Source: Acinetobacter sp. WC-141 (GTDB lineage Bacteria; Pseudomonadota; Gammaproteobacteria; Pseudomonadales; Moraxellaceae). Taken from it: a DNA stretch of 64,000 nt. Each line of letters begins with the position of its first letter. The first letter of the stretch is position 1. The stretch lies in assembly GCF_000313935.1 (NCBI RefSeq), contig NZ_AMSS01000043.1:62001-126000 (forward strand). Reading direction: 5' to 3'. This document shows, one piece after another, positions 9,357 through 18,349 of the stretch. Below the pieces are notes generated by a model, which was not told where the DNA came from, did no database searches, and worked only from the letters and a program-made list of their open reading frames with translations. The position numbers and the translations under genes are program-made.

Positions 9357-9384
9357 AAAACGGCGGCCTAGAGGTCGCCGTTTT
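9357..9384. terminator. Bidirectional terminator between SPFH gene and yjbR-like gene
   Basis: Inverted repeat AAAACGGCGGCC / GGTCGCCGTTTT with a short loop and T-runs on both strands, placed between two convergent genes. Confidence 0.85.
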
Positions 9385-9394
9385 ACTTTTAATA

Positions 9395-9763
9395 TTATTG
9401 GTTTTGTAATCTTTTTTGATCTTTCACAGGTAATTTTTTTACAACCAAATCATAAGAGTCATGGATTAAATCTTGAAGTAAATCACCTGTTAAGTTCTTA
9501 TGTGGTGTAATTGAAATCCAGTGCTTTTTATTCATGTGATAGCCCGGAATAATAAATGAATAAAGCTCCTGATATTCCTGACTTTTATAAGGATCGCATT
9601 TGACATTAATCATTTTGACGCCTGCCACTTCCGCTGTCAGCAGGAATATTTTTTCTAAAATTTTAAAAACTTCATAGTCAGGCCCAAATGGATGAGTCTG
9701 CTCACTAAAAGGAAGATTTCGTGCAATTTCAATTGCTTTTTGATGGAGTTGTTCACCATTCAT
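9395..9763 (-). CDS. MmcQ/YjbR-family protein
   Basis: Small cytoplasmic protein of 122 residues in the MmcQ/YjbR fold (double-wing DNA-binding-like). Recognisable parts are FGPDYEVFKI near residue 27, the VKCDP strand, and GYHMNKKHWISI with the conserved Lys-His-Trp segment. RBS GGAG is clear. The molecular role of the family is not established; it lies upstream of ispA in the same direction but 58 bp separates the genes. Confidence 0.8.
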   Translation of the reverse strand: MNGEQLHQKAIEIARNLPFSEQTHPFGPDYEVFKILEKIFLLTAEVAGVKMINVKCDPYKSQEYQELYSFIIPGYHMNKKHWISITPHKNLTGDLLQDLIHDSYDLVVKKLPVKDQKRLQNQ

Positions 9764-9821
9764 TTTTTTCTCCTTTATTCATTTTGCATGAATAGAAGCA
9801 CCGAATATTAATTTAATATTG

Positions 9822-10733
9822 TTAATTCGTACGCGCTAAAAGAAATTGTGAGATATCCACTAATTCTTTTGCATTGTCACCAAAATGAGCTAAGGCCTCA
9901 AAAGCTTGATCATGCAATTCTTTGGCATAAATCTGTGCTTGTTCAAGCCCCATTAACGCTGGGTACGTCGATTTTTGAACTTGCTCATCCTTACCAGCAG
10001 TTTTACCCAAAGTTTCAGTACTCGAAGTAATATCGAGAATATCGTCTAACACTTGAAAAGCTAGCCCAATGGTCTGCCCATATTGGCGTAATTTTGGAAT
10101 TGCTTGATCGGTTCCAGAAAATATAGTGACTGCACCCATCATAATGGCCGCCTGAATGAGTGCACCAGTTTTATTACGATGTATGTTTTCAAGTTCTTCT
10201 TGAACAATTTGCTTAGCTTCAGCTTGTAAATCTAAAATCTGCCCGCAAACCATTTTAGAGGTGGCTGTTGCTAGAATCTGGATTTGTTTTAATACAATCG
10301 CGGCATCAGTGCCCTGCCCTTGTTCATCAAACAAACGACTACTTAAAACCTCAAAAGCCATCGATTGTAAAATATCGCCCGCAAGCAAAGCAGTATCTTC
10401 ACCAAATGCAACATGACAAGTCGGTTGCCCACGACGAAGTAAATCATTATCCATACAAGGCAAGTCATCATGAGCCAGTGAATAACAATGAATAAGTTCT
10501 ACTGCAACCGCAGCACGACGAGCCGCAGCAAAATTTGGATTTGGCTGTAAAGAAGCGGTGGAATAACACAAAGCCGGACGAACACGTTTTCCACCAAGCA
10601 TAACTGCATGATGTACTGCACTTTTTAAAGGTTCTGGAATAGAGAACGCAGCCAATGTCGTCAATAAATCTTGTTGAATACGTTGTTGAGCTTGTTTTAA
10701 AACATCCGCATTAACTTGAGAGAGTGATGACAC
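9822..10733 (-). CDS. ispA: Farnesyl diphosphate synthase
   Basis: Condenses DMAPP/GPP with IPP to farnesyl diphosphate, the precursor of undecaprenyl phosphate and quinone side chains. The 303-residue trans-prenyltransferase has both Asp-rich motifs: DDLPCMDND (D89/D90, D95, D97) and DDILD (D230, D231, D234), plus GGKRVRP for substrate binding. Start is GTG at 10733 with GAGG just upstream. No dxs or xseB gene is adjacent, unlike in E. coli. Short-chain specificity is inferred from length and similarity to IspA. Confidence 0.92.
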   Translation of the reverse strand: MSSLSQVNADVLKQAQQRIQQDLLTTLAAFSIPEPLKSAVHHAVMLGGKRVRPALCYSTASLQPNPNFAAARRAAVAVELIHCYSLAHDDLPCMDNDLLRRGQPTCHVAFGEDTALLAGDILQSMAFEVLSSRLFDEQGQGTDAAIVLKQIQILATATSKMVCGQILDLQAEAKQIVQEELENIHRNKTGALIQAAIMMGAVTIFSGTDQAIPKLRQYGQTIGLAFQVLDDILDITSSTETLGKTAGKDEQVQKSTYPALMGLEQAQIYAKELHDQAFEALAHFGDNAKELVDISQFLLARTN

Positions 10734-10847
10734 AGTCGCCTCGATAAAATCAGTAGAGAAATTTTATTGAATGTAATGAAGCATTCATGCGCTACATCAT
10801 ACACGATTCACTGTGAAAAGTGCGTGATGGTTTTCAAAGGTCTATGT

Positions 10848-10880
10848 AAAAAAGCCTCTACAAAATTGAGAGGCTTTTTT
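10848..10880 (-). terminator. Intrinsic terminator after prpF-like gene
   Basis: Stem AAAAAGCCTCT / AGAGGCTTTTTT with a 9-nt loop, 15 bp beyond the stop of the minus-strand prpF-like gene, with T-runs on both strands. Confidence 0.85.
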
Positions 10881-10894
10881 CATTTTTAAGTGCT

Positions 10895-12082
10895 TTAGAA
10901 ACTGTCACCCGGAACACGCACCCAGCCTTCCATTAATACACGTGCACTACGGCTCATAATGGCTTTTTTCACGACCCATTGATCATTAACAAGCTCTGCT
11001 TGAGCACCAACACGTAATGTTCCCGATGGATGCCCAAAACGAATGGCCTCACGTTCGCCCCCACCAGCTGCTAGATTTACCAATGTGCCCGGAATGGCGG
11101 CAGCAGTGCCAATTGCAACCGCTGCTGTTCCCATCATCGCATGGTGTAATTTACCCATCGACAAAGCACGAACCAGTAAATCAACGTCACTTTCTGAAAC
11201 TGATTTACCACTTGATGCCGTATAATTTTTAGGTTTAGAAACAAAAGCAATTTTTGGTGTGTGCTGACGCGCAGCTGCTTCTGAAATATCTTTAATTAAG
11301 CCCATCTGTACCGCGCCATATGCACGAATTTTTTCAAAACGTGCCAATGCAGTCGCGTCACTATTAATATGATCTTGTAATTCGGTACCTTCGTACCCTA
11401 AATCTTCTGCATTTAAGAAAATAGTTGGAATTCCGGCATTAATAAATGTCGCTTGGAAACGACCAATATCAGGTACATCTAGTTCATCAACGACATTCCC
11501 TGTAGGGAACATATCGCCGCCTTCTTCACCATCATCGGCTGGATCTAAAAACTCAATTTGAACTTCAGCGGCAGGAAATGTCACCCCATCCAGCTCGAAA
11601 TCACCAGTTTCTTGAACTTGACGATTGGTAATAGGCACATGCGCAATAATAGTTTTTTGAATATTCTTTTGCCAGATTCGAACCGTACATAGGCCATTTT
11701 CTGGAATACGATTGGCATCAACCAAACCGTTTGAAATCGCAAAAGAACCAACAGCAGCAGTCAAATTACCGCAGTTACCACTCCAATCTACAAAAGCTTG
11801 ATCAATTGAAACCTGACCAAATAAATAATCAACGTCATGCTCTGGCTGAGAACTTTTAGCGAGAATAACGGTTTTGCTGGTACTCGAAGTGGCTCCGCCC
11901 ATCCCATCAATTTGTTTTCCATATGGGTCTGGGCTACCTATGACACGTAGTAAGAGCTGATCTCTTGCTTTTCCTGCAACTTGGGCTTTTTCCGGCAAAT
12001 CATCAAGCTTAAAAAAGACACCTTTACTGGTTCCACCACGCATATAAGTTGCTGGAATTCTAATTTGCGGTACTGAGCTCAT
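10895..12082 (-). CDS. prpF: PrpF-family isomerase (2-methylaconitate isomerase-like)
   Basis: 395-residue PrpF-family protein with a diaminopimelate-epimerase-like fold. PrpF converts trans- to cis-2-methylaconitate in the AcnD form of the methylcitrate cycle; relatives act on 4-oxalomesaconate or aconitate. Typical family segments are visible: YMRGGTSKGVFF at the N-terminus, DGMGGATSSTSK near residue 60, DWSGNCGN, and GHPSGT near the C-terminus. No prpB, prpC or acnD gene is in the window, so the substrate is uncertain. It is transcribed alone with its own terminator. Confidence 0.8.
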   Translation of the reverse strand: MSSVPQIRIPATYMRGGTSKGVFFKLDDLPEKAQVAGKARDQLLLRVIGSPDPYGKQIDGMGGATSSTSKTVILAKSSQPEHDVDYLFGQVSIDQAFVDWSGNCGNLTAAVGSFAISNGLVDANRIPENGLCTVRIWQKNIQKTIIAHVPITNRQVQETGDFELDGVTFPAAEVQIEFLDPADDGEEGGDMFPTGNVVDELDVPDIGRFQATFINAGIPTIFLNAEDLGYEGTELQDHINSDATALARFEKIRAYGAVQMGLIKDISEAAARQHTPKIAFVSKPKNYTASSGKSVSESDVDLLVRALSMGKLHHAMMGTAAVAIGTAAAIPGTLVNLAAGGGEREAIRFGHPSGTLRVGAQAELVNDQWVVKKAIMSRSARVLMEGWVRVPGDSF

Positions 12083-12210
12083 ATCAACTGTTATCCTTAC
12101 TATTATGTTCTTCTATATCAAAACAAACATTCTTGTTTACCCTTCTCTGCATCTTAAATTGTTTTAAGGCCAAGAGATAGCGATCTGCTTTATACATCAA
12201 TCGTATTGAC

Positions 12211-12245
12211 GCAAGCATATTTTGAGAATTTAGCAATATGCTTGC
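12211..12245. repeat. 10-bp inverted repeat between prpF-like gene and permease
   Basis: Perfect arms GCAAGCATAT (12211-12220) and ATATGCTTGC (12236-12245) separated by 15 bp, in the 378-bp divergent gap 12083-12460. It could be an operator for a dimeric regulator or an RNA hairpin. TTGACG overlaps its left flank as a possible -35. The rest of the gap is AT-rich with nothing else I can name. Confidence 0.6.
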
Positions 12246-12460
12246 AATGACTTAATCTAAGCAAAATTTAAGAAAAAAAGTCTATATGAAATTATATTTT
12301 TTAGAGCACTTTTCACTCGATATTGAAATATTAAAAGCAAGGTCATGATTTTAAATGTTTTTTAAGATTACTTTTCAGTCACAGCTTATTAATTTGTAGT
12401 CTAGGCTAAAATAACTCCATCTATTAGAATAATTTACTTATTCATTGTGAGTGAAGACCT

Positions 12461-13840
12461 TTGACCAACGAATCTTCTACACTGCAACGAGGACTAAAAA
12501 ATCGACATATCCAATTAATTGCTATGGGTGGAGCAATTGGTACCGGATTATTTTTAGGCTCGGCGCAAGTGATTCAATCTGCGGGACCATCCATTATTTT
12601 AGGATATGCCATTGGCGGCTTAATCGCGTTTTTGATTATGCGTCACTTGGGAGAAATGATTGTTGAAGAACCTGTTGCAGGATCGTTCAGCCATTTTGCG
12701 TATAAATATTGGGGGAAATTTCCCGGATTTTTAACCGGATGGAACTATTGGATACTCTACGTTCTGGTTGCGATGAGCGAGCTCACCGCGGTAGCCAAAT
12801 ATATTAATTATTGGTGGCCTCATATTCCAGCGTGGACTTCTGTCTTATTTTTCTTTGTCGTGATTACGGCAATTAACTTAACCAACGTCAAATTTTATGG
12901 TGAGTCCGAATTCTGGCTCGCTATTATTAAAGTTGCTGCGGTTATCTCTATGATTGTGTTTGGGCTTTATTTGCTATTTACAGCAGATGTAGGTTCAAGC
13001 ATTTCATTTAGTAACCTTTGGTCTCATGGTGGATTTTTTCCAAATGGCTTTAGCGGCCTGTTCTATATGTTGGCTTTCTTGATGTTCGCCTTTGGTGGTA
13101 TTGAACTGATTGGTATGGCCGCAGCAGAAGCAAAAGATCCGAAAAAAACCATTCCAAAAGCAATTAACCAAGTCGTTTTCCGTATCTTGATTTTCTATAT
13201 CGGCTCACTAGCGATCTTACTTTCATTAGTGCCATGGAACCAATTAGATCTTGGCGGTCTCGATAAAAGTCCATTTGTTATGATTTTTAGCCAAATGGGA
13301 ATTGGTTGGGCTGCACACTTACTGAACTTTATTATTTTAACTGCTGCTCTCTCTGTTTATAACAGTGGGATGTTTGCAAATAGCCGTATGCTCTACAGTC
13401 TCGCTCAACAAGGGAATGCGCCAAAAGTTTTTGCAAAAACCAATAAACAGGGGGTTCCTATTCCTGCTGTTCTGCTTTCTGCTTTATTAATCTTTGGTTG
13501 TGTTCTTTTAAACTACTTTGTACCTGAAGATGCCCTTGGACATCTCATGTATGTTGTGGTTGGTGCACTTGTTCTAAACTGGGCAATGATATCAATTACA
13601 CATTTGAAGTATAGACGCTTTGTTAAGCACGCGAATATTAAGACATCTTTTCCAGCGTTATGGTCACCTTTTAGTAATTACTTAGTTTTAGCGTTTATTG
13701 CTGTGGTTCTCTATATTATGTGGACTCAAGGCTTCAAAGAGTCAGTAATGATGATCCCTATTTGGATTACGGCAATGCTCGTACTTTTTGACTATTTAAA
13801 TCCTAAAAAACTAGATTCCATTGAGAATCCGGAAGAATAA
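12461..13840 (+). CDS. APC-family amino acid permease (AroP/PheP/ProY-like)
   Basis: Inner-membrane amino acid:proton symporter of 459 residues with about twelve helices. The N-terminus (LKNRHIQLIAMGGAIGTGLF) holds the conserved GAIGTGLF substrate-binding segment of the AAT group, which contains AroP, PheP, ProY, GabP and LysP. The exact amino acid cannot be assigned. Start appears to be TTG at 12461; no ATG lies between the upstream stop and the conserved region, and a GTGAAG-like Shine-Dalgarno sequence precedes it. A terminator and a tRNA follow. Confidence 0.82.
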   Translation: MTNESSTLQRGLKNRHIQLIAMGGAIGTGLFLGSAQVIQSAGPSIILGYAIGGLIAFLIMRHLGEMIVEEPVAGSFSHFAYKYWGKFPGFLTGWNYWILYVLVAMSELTAVAKYINYWWPHIPAWTSVLFFFVVITAINLTNVKFYGESEFWLAIIKVAAVISMIVFGLYLLFTADVGSSISFSNLWSHGGFFPNGFSGLFYMLAFLMFAFGGIELIGMAAAEAKDPKKTIPKAINQVVFRILIFYIGSLAILLSLVPWNQLDLGGLDKSPFVMIFSQMGIGWAAHLLNFIILTAALSVYNSGMFANSRMLYSLAQQGNAPKVFAKTNKQGVPIPAVLLSALLIFGCVLLNYFVPEDALGHLMYVVVGALVLNWAMISITHLKYRRFVKHANIKTSFPALWSPFSNYLVLAFIAVVLYIMWTQGFKESVMMIPIWITAMLVLFDYLNPKKLDSIENPEE

Positions 13841-13848
13841 ATAAATTT

Positions 13849-13879
13849 AAAAAGCCATTGTCTCGACAATGGCTTTTTT
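13849..13879 (+). terminator. Intrinsic terminator after amino acid permease
   Basis: Stem GCCATTGT / ACAATGGC with flanking A- and T-runs, 9 bp past the permease stop and 20 bp before tRNA-Arg. Confidence 0.88.
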
Positions 13880-13899
13880 GTTTATAATCATAAAATTAT

Positions 13900-13972
13900 G
13901 CGCCCTTAGCTTAACTGGATAGAGCAGTTGCCTCCTAAGCGACCGACGTGGGTTCGAGTCCCGCAGGGCGCA
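13900..13972 (+). tRNA. tRNA-Arg (anticodon CCT)
   Basis: Full cloverleaf: acceptor GCGCCCT/AGGGCGC, D arm GCTT...GAGC, anticodon stem GTTGC/GCGAC with loop CTCCTAA (CCT, reads AGG), T arm GTGGG/CCCGC with loop TTCGAGT, discriminator A. The gene does not encode CCA (CAT follows), unlike the Val and Asp genes at 55.6-56.4 kb. AGG is a rare Arg codon, and tRNA-Arg(CCT) genes are known integration sites for islands, but no integrase is nearby here. Confidence 0.95.
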
Positions 13973-13985
13973 CATACTTCTTAAC

Positions 13986-14861
13986 TTAATCCTTCACTTC
14001 AGCCAACAATGTTTCAGCTGCAAGTTTTCCTAAATTATTAGAAGCAAGCGGACTATCACCAGTTAGCAATTTACGGTCTCTATGACATTGCCCTGTAATG
14101 CCCTTATTTAAAATTTCAACACCGAGTTTTTCAAGGTTTTCACCTACTAGCCAAGGTAAAGCCCCCGGCATATAACCGATATCAATATTTGCTCCCTTAT
14201 CTAATGAGTCAGGGAATACACAAATTTGATAACCTTTAAAAATATAGTTTTCTGGCTGTTCATCTACTGCCGCAGCAAGTAATGCAGCTGGACCATGACA
14301 TAACGTAATAATAAATTTGTCTTGTTCAACTGCCCATTTAAGAACTTTTTTCACCTCAAGGCTATGTGGAATTTTAGCTAATGCGCCATGCCCCCCCGGA
14401 ATAAATACAGCCGCATATGGTGAGTTTTCCCCCACTGCGTTTTCTAAAATATCAGTTAGCTTTAATGGATTTTTTAATTTGTCTGAATATTTCTGAAAGG
14501 TGTCTAATACAACTTGTTCTTGCTTTGGCATTGCCCACATTTCAAGTTTGGCAGGGTTCCCAGAAAGTGTCGCAACATCAATTTCGAAGCCTGCATTATC
14601 TAAATGAAACATCGGTAAAAGCATTTCTACAGGATGGTTTCCTGTTGAAAAGAACTTACCGTTTTGCATCTGGATATAACGTTCATCAGTTGCAATCATT
14701 AAAACTTTTTTATTGCCCGCATACGGCGTTGAATAAGTCGTGCCGTCGTAATCGGTTTTAGGAGCAGTATATTGACTTAGTGAATAAGGTGATGGGAAAA
14801 AGGCATTGTCTTCAGCCAAATCTGGAGTAGGATTTTTATCATCAATATTTGCGGTATTCAT
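13986..14861 (-). CDS. hchA: HchA/Hsp31 glyoxalase III / protein deglycase (DJ-1 superfamily)
   Basis: Detoxifies methylglyoxal to lactate without glutathione and is reported as a holding chaperone and deglycase. The 291 residues align with E. coli Hsp31 along their length: [17 protein letters not shown] near the start, FSTGNHPVE (E79), PGGHGAL, and the nucleophile elbow TLCHGPAA with C188 and H189, ending [27 protein letters not shown]. The 220-bp upstream region carries an inverted repeat and a 12-bp tandem repeat, pointing to regulated transcription. The gene ends 13 bp from tRNA-Arg. Confidence 0.94.
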   Translation of the reverse strand: MNTANIDDKNPTPDLAEDNAFFPSPYSLSQYTAPKTDYDGTTYSTPYAGNKKVLMIATDERYIQMQNGKFFSTGNHPVEMLLPMFHLDNAGFEIDVATLSGNPAKLEMWAMPKQEQVVLDTFQKYSDKLKNPLKLTDILENAVGENSPYAAVFIPGGHGALAKIPHSLEVKKVLKWAVEQDKFIITLCHGPAALLAAAVDEQPENYIFKGYQICVFPDSLDKGANIDIGYMPGALPWLVGENLEKLGVEILNKGITGQCHRDRKLLTGDSPLASNNLGKLAAETLLAEVKD

Positions 14862-14933
14862 TGTTACTATCCTTTTTCATCAGTATGGAAAGAAATAATA
14901 AGGTAAGAACCAATTTTTATTTCTTGCTCAATT

Positions 14934-14993
14934 TATAGGTGAAGTTATAGGTGAAGTTATAGAGCTGGTGCAATCTGCCAATAGAATTTGGCA
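14934..14993 (-). promoter_or_regulatory. Probable hchA promoter with tandem -10-like repeats and an operator-like inverted repeat
   Basis: On the minus strand upstream of hchA, the 12-bp unit read on plus as TATAGGTGAAGT is repeated in tandem at 14934-14945 and 14946-14957, with a partial third copy. This yields -10-like hexamers TATAAC, TATAAC and TATAAA spaced 12 bp. TTGCAC lies 18 bp upstream of the second. Just upstream again is a perfect inverted repeat TGCCAA-6-TTGGCA (14976-14993), a plausible operator. Promoter assignment is inference. Confidence 0.5.
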
Positions 14994-15081
14994 ATTTTTA
15001 TAGAGAAATAGGCATAATTTAGAGTTATAAAATTCGGTTTAGGCGAACCTGTCGTTCGCCCAAACTTTAATGTTTACAGCG

Positions 15082-16080
15082 TTACGCATTCATTTCTAAA
15101 ACGATCTTCCCAATATGGTCACCTTGTTCCATACATGCGTGAGCACTTTGCACATCTGAAAAAGCATACGTTTTATAGATTTGCGGTAAACATTTACCTT
15201 GAGCTAAGAGTGGCCATACATGCTCATGCAAAGATTGGGCAATCTCTGCTTTTTCTTGGCTATTATGTGCTCGCATCGTTGAACCCGTAATTGTGGCACG
15301 TTTTAAAATCAGTTTTTGTAAATCAAATTCTTTTGCGATTCGACCACCCATAAAACCAATAATGACAAGTCGGCCATCACGTTTTAATAGATTTAAATTT
15401 TTTGAGAAATAAGAGCCACCCACAATATCTAAAATAACATCAAGACCTTGATCTTGAGTATGTTTCAAAATTTCTTGCTCAAAATCTTGGGTTTTATAAT
15501 TAATTGCTGTGGTGAAACTAGAAAGTGCTTCAACTTTATCTTCACTACCCACGGTAGCAAAAGTTTTAATTCCTAAAGCTTGGCAAATGGCTAAAGCTGT
15601 GGTTCCAATACCACTTGCCCCACCATGAATCAATGCGGTTTCATCTTTCTTTAAACGGCCAATATCAAATAGATTTGCCCAAACCGTAAAAAATGTTTCC
15701 GGAATCGCAGCAGCTTGCGTAAAAGATAAATTTTCAGGTATTGGTAATACTTGAGTTGCAGTTACCGCACAGTACTCAGCATAACCACCGCCATTGGTTA
15801 AGGCGCAGACTTTATCACCAACCTTGAATTGATCTACTTGTTCACCCACAGCCACCACTACACCAGCGACTTCAAGTCCAGGTATTTGAGTAACACCTTT
15901 AGGCATTGGATATAATCCCATACGCTGCAAAACGTCAGGGCGGTTAATTCCAGCAGCCTTTACCTCAATTAAGACTTCATCTGCTTGAGCTACGGGAACA
16001 CTAGCATCCTGAACTTTTAGAACCTCAGGTCCACCAGGAGCCGTAATTTCAATAATTTTCATGGTTGTTGGAAGGGTCAT
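15082..16080 (-). CDS. Quinone oxidoreductase, zinc-free MDR family (PIG3/QorA type)
   Basis: NADPH-dependent medium-chain reductase of 332 residues without the zinc-binding cysteines of alcohol dehydrogenases. The N-terminal GroES-like domain has GPEVL and AAGINRPDVLQRMG. The Rossmann domain has the dinucleotide motif HGGASGIGTTA near residue 150. It matches the PIG3/TP53I3-like quinone reductases. I choose ATG at 16080 because GGAG lies 7 nt upstream; a longer form to 16110 lacks a site. An AraC regulator ends upstream on the same strand (44 bp apart), so they may be co-transcribed. A hairpin without a T-run (15042-15060) follows the gene. Confidence 0.85.
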   Translation of the reverse strand: MTLPTTMKIIEITAPGGPEVLKVQDASVPVAQADEVLIEVKAAGINRPDVLQRMGLYPMPKGVTQIPGLEVAGVVVAVGEQVDQFKVGDKVCALTNGGGYAEYCAVTATQVLPIPENLSFTQAAAIPETFFTVWANLFDIGRLKKDETALIHGGASGIGTTALAICQALGIKTFATVGSEDKVEALSSFTTAINYKTQDFEQEILKHTQDQGLDVILDIVGGSYFSKNLNLLKRDGRLVIIGFMGGRIAKEFDLQKLILKRATITGSTMRAHNSQEKAEIAQSLHEHVWPLLAQGKCLPQIYKTYAFSDVQSAHACMEQGDHIGKIVLEMNA

Positions 16081-16123
16081 AAAATGCTCCATGTTTGATT
16101 TATATTTCAAATACTAATCTACG

Positions 16124-17020
16124 TTAAATAATTGAGGACTTGGGTGGAACGCCAAACAGTCGCTTAAATTCTCGGCTAAATTGCGAAGCACTGACATAAC
16201 CCACTTCATAGGCGGCTTCTGCTACACCCATTTTATTGTTCATGATCAACTCACGAGCCTTATGTAGCCGAGTAATTTTGATGTACTGTAAGGGCGAATA
16301 ATTCGTCACCTTTTTAAAAGTCTGATGAAAAAGCGAGATGCTCATGCCCGCTTGTTTCGCCAAATCTTGAACCGTTAAGTTATGATAATAATCACGTTGA
16401 ATAATTTCACAAATGGTGTAAATCACACCATTTCGACTTGCCATAGCCGATAAGCTCTCGACTAGATTGCCACCTGAAGCTTGTACCACACGATAAACCA
16501 ATTCTCTTTTAATTTGCTCCCCCAATATAAAAGTATCTTGTTTAGAGCGAAGTAGATTGAGTAATCTGAGAGCAACTTCTGAAATGGTGGCATTCATGTC
16601 GATCACTCTAAGCCCACAGCTCAATTTTAAATCTTCCGTGTGAGGATCTTCAGTAACCACTTGTTGCTGTTTATCCATTTTAGTAATGAGATCAGCCATC
16701 ATTTGTGGTTCAAATTTTATTGCTATCGCCAACATTGGTTCATTATTTTCAACGACAGTATCGCAATCAAACGGTATTGCAATTGAGATGAATAGACACT
16801 GTCCTTGTTGAAATTGAAAGATTTCTTTACCAATATATCCTCGCTTTAACCCCTGTATCACTAAAACAATTGAAGGTTCTTGCAGCACTGCAACAGGTGG
16901 TGTGGAATGATCTACACGCATCAAAGTGATGTTAGAAATAAAAGTAGGATAGAGGCCTTCTGTTGGAGCCAAGTGCAAAAATGCATCGACCAAATGTACT
17001 GTAAGATGATTTTGCGGCAT
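16124..17020 (-). CDS. AraC-family transcriptional regulator
   Basis: 298 residues: an N-terminal AraC_N-type cupin-like sensor domain (about 20-165) and two helix-turn-helix units at the C-terminus (about 195-295), with VQDLAKQAGMSISLFHQTFK and the signature AAYEVGYVSASQFSREFKRLFG. It lies directly upstream of the quinone oxidoreductase in the same orientation, which suggests it controls that gene in response to an aldehyde or quinone-like signal; this is inferred from gene order. The inverted repeat near hchA could be its site, untested. Confidence 0.85.
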   Translation of the reverse strand: MPQNHLTVHLVDAFLHLAPTEGLYPTFISNITLMRVDHSTPPVAVLQEPSIVLVIQGLKRGYIGKEIFQFQQGQCLFISIAIPFDCDTVVENNEPMLAIAIKFEPQMMADLITKMDKQQQVVTEDPHTEDLKLSCGLRVIDMNATISEVALRLLNLLRSKQDTFILGEQIKRELVYRVVQASGGNLVESLSAMASRNGVIYTICEIIQRDYYHNLTVQDLAKQAGMSISLFHQTFKKVTNYSPLQYIKITRLHKARELIMNNKMGVAEAAYEVGYVSASQFSREFKRLFGVPPKSSII

Positions 17021-17133
17021 AGTTTTATTGTGAGAAGTAATCTACTAATCAATATAACAATGAACCTAAAATGAAAACATCAGTCTTAGGTTGACTTTGT
17101 ATAAATAGGCAATTCAAATCAATTTTTAGGCAT

Positions 17134-17162
17134 AAAAAAACCTAGAGCATTCTAGGTTTTTC
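17134..17162 (-). terminator. Intrinsic terminator after uppP
   Basis: Stem AAAACCTAGA / TCTAGGTTTT with loop GCAT, 16 bp past the uppP stop and upstream of the AraC regulator on the same strand. Confidence 0.85.
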
Positions 17163-17177
17163 ACTTCATCAGATTAT

Positions 17178-17996
17178 TTAAGCCGATAAATTAAAGAACA
17201 TTGCTGCAATCAAAATAATTACACCGAGTGCAATTCGATACCAAGCAAATACACGTAAGGTATGACGCTCTACAAACAACACCAATGCTTTTACAACAAA
17301 CAGCGCGGCAATAAAGGCAGCAACGAAACCGACTCCAATATTAATCATATTATCGGCAGTCAGTACGTCAGCATTTTTAACCAAGTCAAAAGTTGCAGCA
17401 CCTAACATCGTTGGCATAGCAAGGAAGAAAGAGAACTCTGTAGCAGCTTTACGTGATAAGCCCGCAAACATTCCACCCACAATTGTTGCACCCGAACGTG
17501 AAGTTCCCGGAATCATTGCTACACACTGAGCAAGACCAACTAAAAGTGCTTGCTTAAAGGTGATTTTGGTTGCATCGAGTGTCTTATGTTCAAATTGTCT
17601 AGATTCAACCCAGAAAATAATAAGAGCCCCGACAATTAAGGCAACTGCCACCACAATTGGGCTGAATAAAACACTTTTAATAAAGTCTACCGCCAAAACC
17701 CCAATAATGACTGCTGGGAAGAATGCAATCAGCACACTAATCGCAAAATGACGTGACTCCACATCACCACTAAAGAAGCCCTTAATCAAGTTAACAATTT
17801 TTTGTCGGTATAACCAGCACACTGCCAAAATAGCACCTAACTGGATTACGACCTCAAATACACGACCGCCGTCTGAATGGAAATCGATAATATGGCCGAA
17901 TAAAATTAAATGGCCTGTACTCGAGATGGGTAAAAATTCAGTTAAGCCTTCAACAAAGCCTAAAAAGAGTGCTTTTATAACTTCAAAATTTTCCAT
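17178..17996 (-). CDS. uppP: Undecaprenyl-diphosphatase (UppP/BacA)
   Basis: Inner-membrane phosphatase that recycles undecaprenyl diphosphate to the lipid carrier used for peptidoglycan and surface polysaccharide; it confers basal bacitracin resistance. The 272 residues match the family. Motif 1 is [19 protein letters not shown] (residues about 14-32, with the catalytic Glu pair and Ser/His) and motif 2 is [10 protein letters not shown] near 163-172, within about eight helices. Monocistronic, with a terminator and a long divergent upstream region. Confidence 0.95.
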   Translation of the reverse strand: MENFEVIKALFLGFVEGLTEFLPISSTGHLILFGHIIDFHSDGGRVFEVVIQLGAILAVCWLYRQKIVNLIKGFFSGDVESRHFAISVLIAFFPAVIIGVLAVDFIKSVLFSPIVVAVALIVGALIIFWVESRQFEHKTLDATKITFKQALLVGLAQCVAMIPGTSRSGATIVGGMFAGLSRKAATEFSFFLAMPTMLGAATFDLVKNADVLTADNMINIGVGFVAAFIAALFVVKALVLFVERHTLRVFAWYRIALGVIILIAAMFFNLSA

Positions 17997-18349
17997 AACT
18001 TGCTCAAAGAAAGTTAATCACTAGAACGATCTAAAATTTGTTTTATCGCAATTGGTAAGTCGCAAATTAGACTTAACACATGTTCAATATCAGATCATTT
18101 CTAACGTTTGTGGTTATTGCCCCTAGTTCAAGGCAGTTTATTTAAAGTGCGATAATGTATCACATCATGATGACAAACTTGGGTTAACTATCGTAAAAAG
18201 ATCAAACTTGGTTAAAAACTACCGAAATTATTCTTGGTACAGATAAAGCTTTTTGTCTTTAGTTACTCTACAAAATGATCTTAAAAAGTCCTTAAAAAAA
18301 CATGATATTATTCTGATTAAATGCAGCTCATATCAAAAATTCTATCTGA
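17997..18349. other. Divergent intergenic region uppP / paaX-like, with imperfect direct repeat
   Basis: 353 bp with no gene. It holds an imperfect direct repeat: CAAACTTGGGTTAAC at 18173-18187 and CAAACTTGGTTAAA at 18202-18215, each followed by a related CTATCG/CTACCG segment. The spacing is close to three helical turns and the repeats lie about 140-180 bp before the PaaX-like regulator, so they may be its operator. Promoters for both flanking genes are expected here but not resolved. Confidence 0.45.

Noticed and set aside
15042..15060. GGCGAAC/GTTCGCC hairpin after the quinone oxidoreductase gene as a rho-independent terminator
   Set aside because: The stem is strong but no T-run follows on the minus strand, so I did not list it as a terminator.
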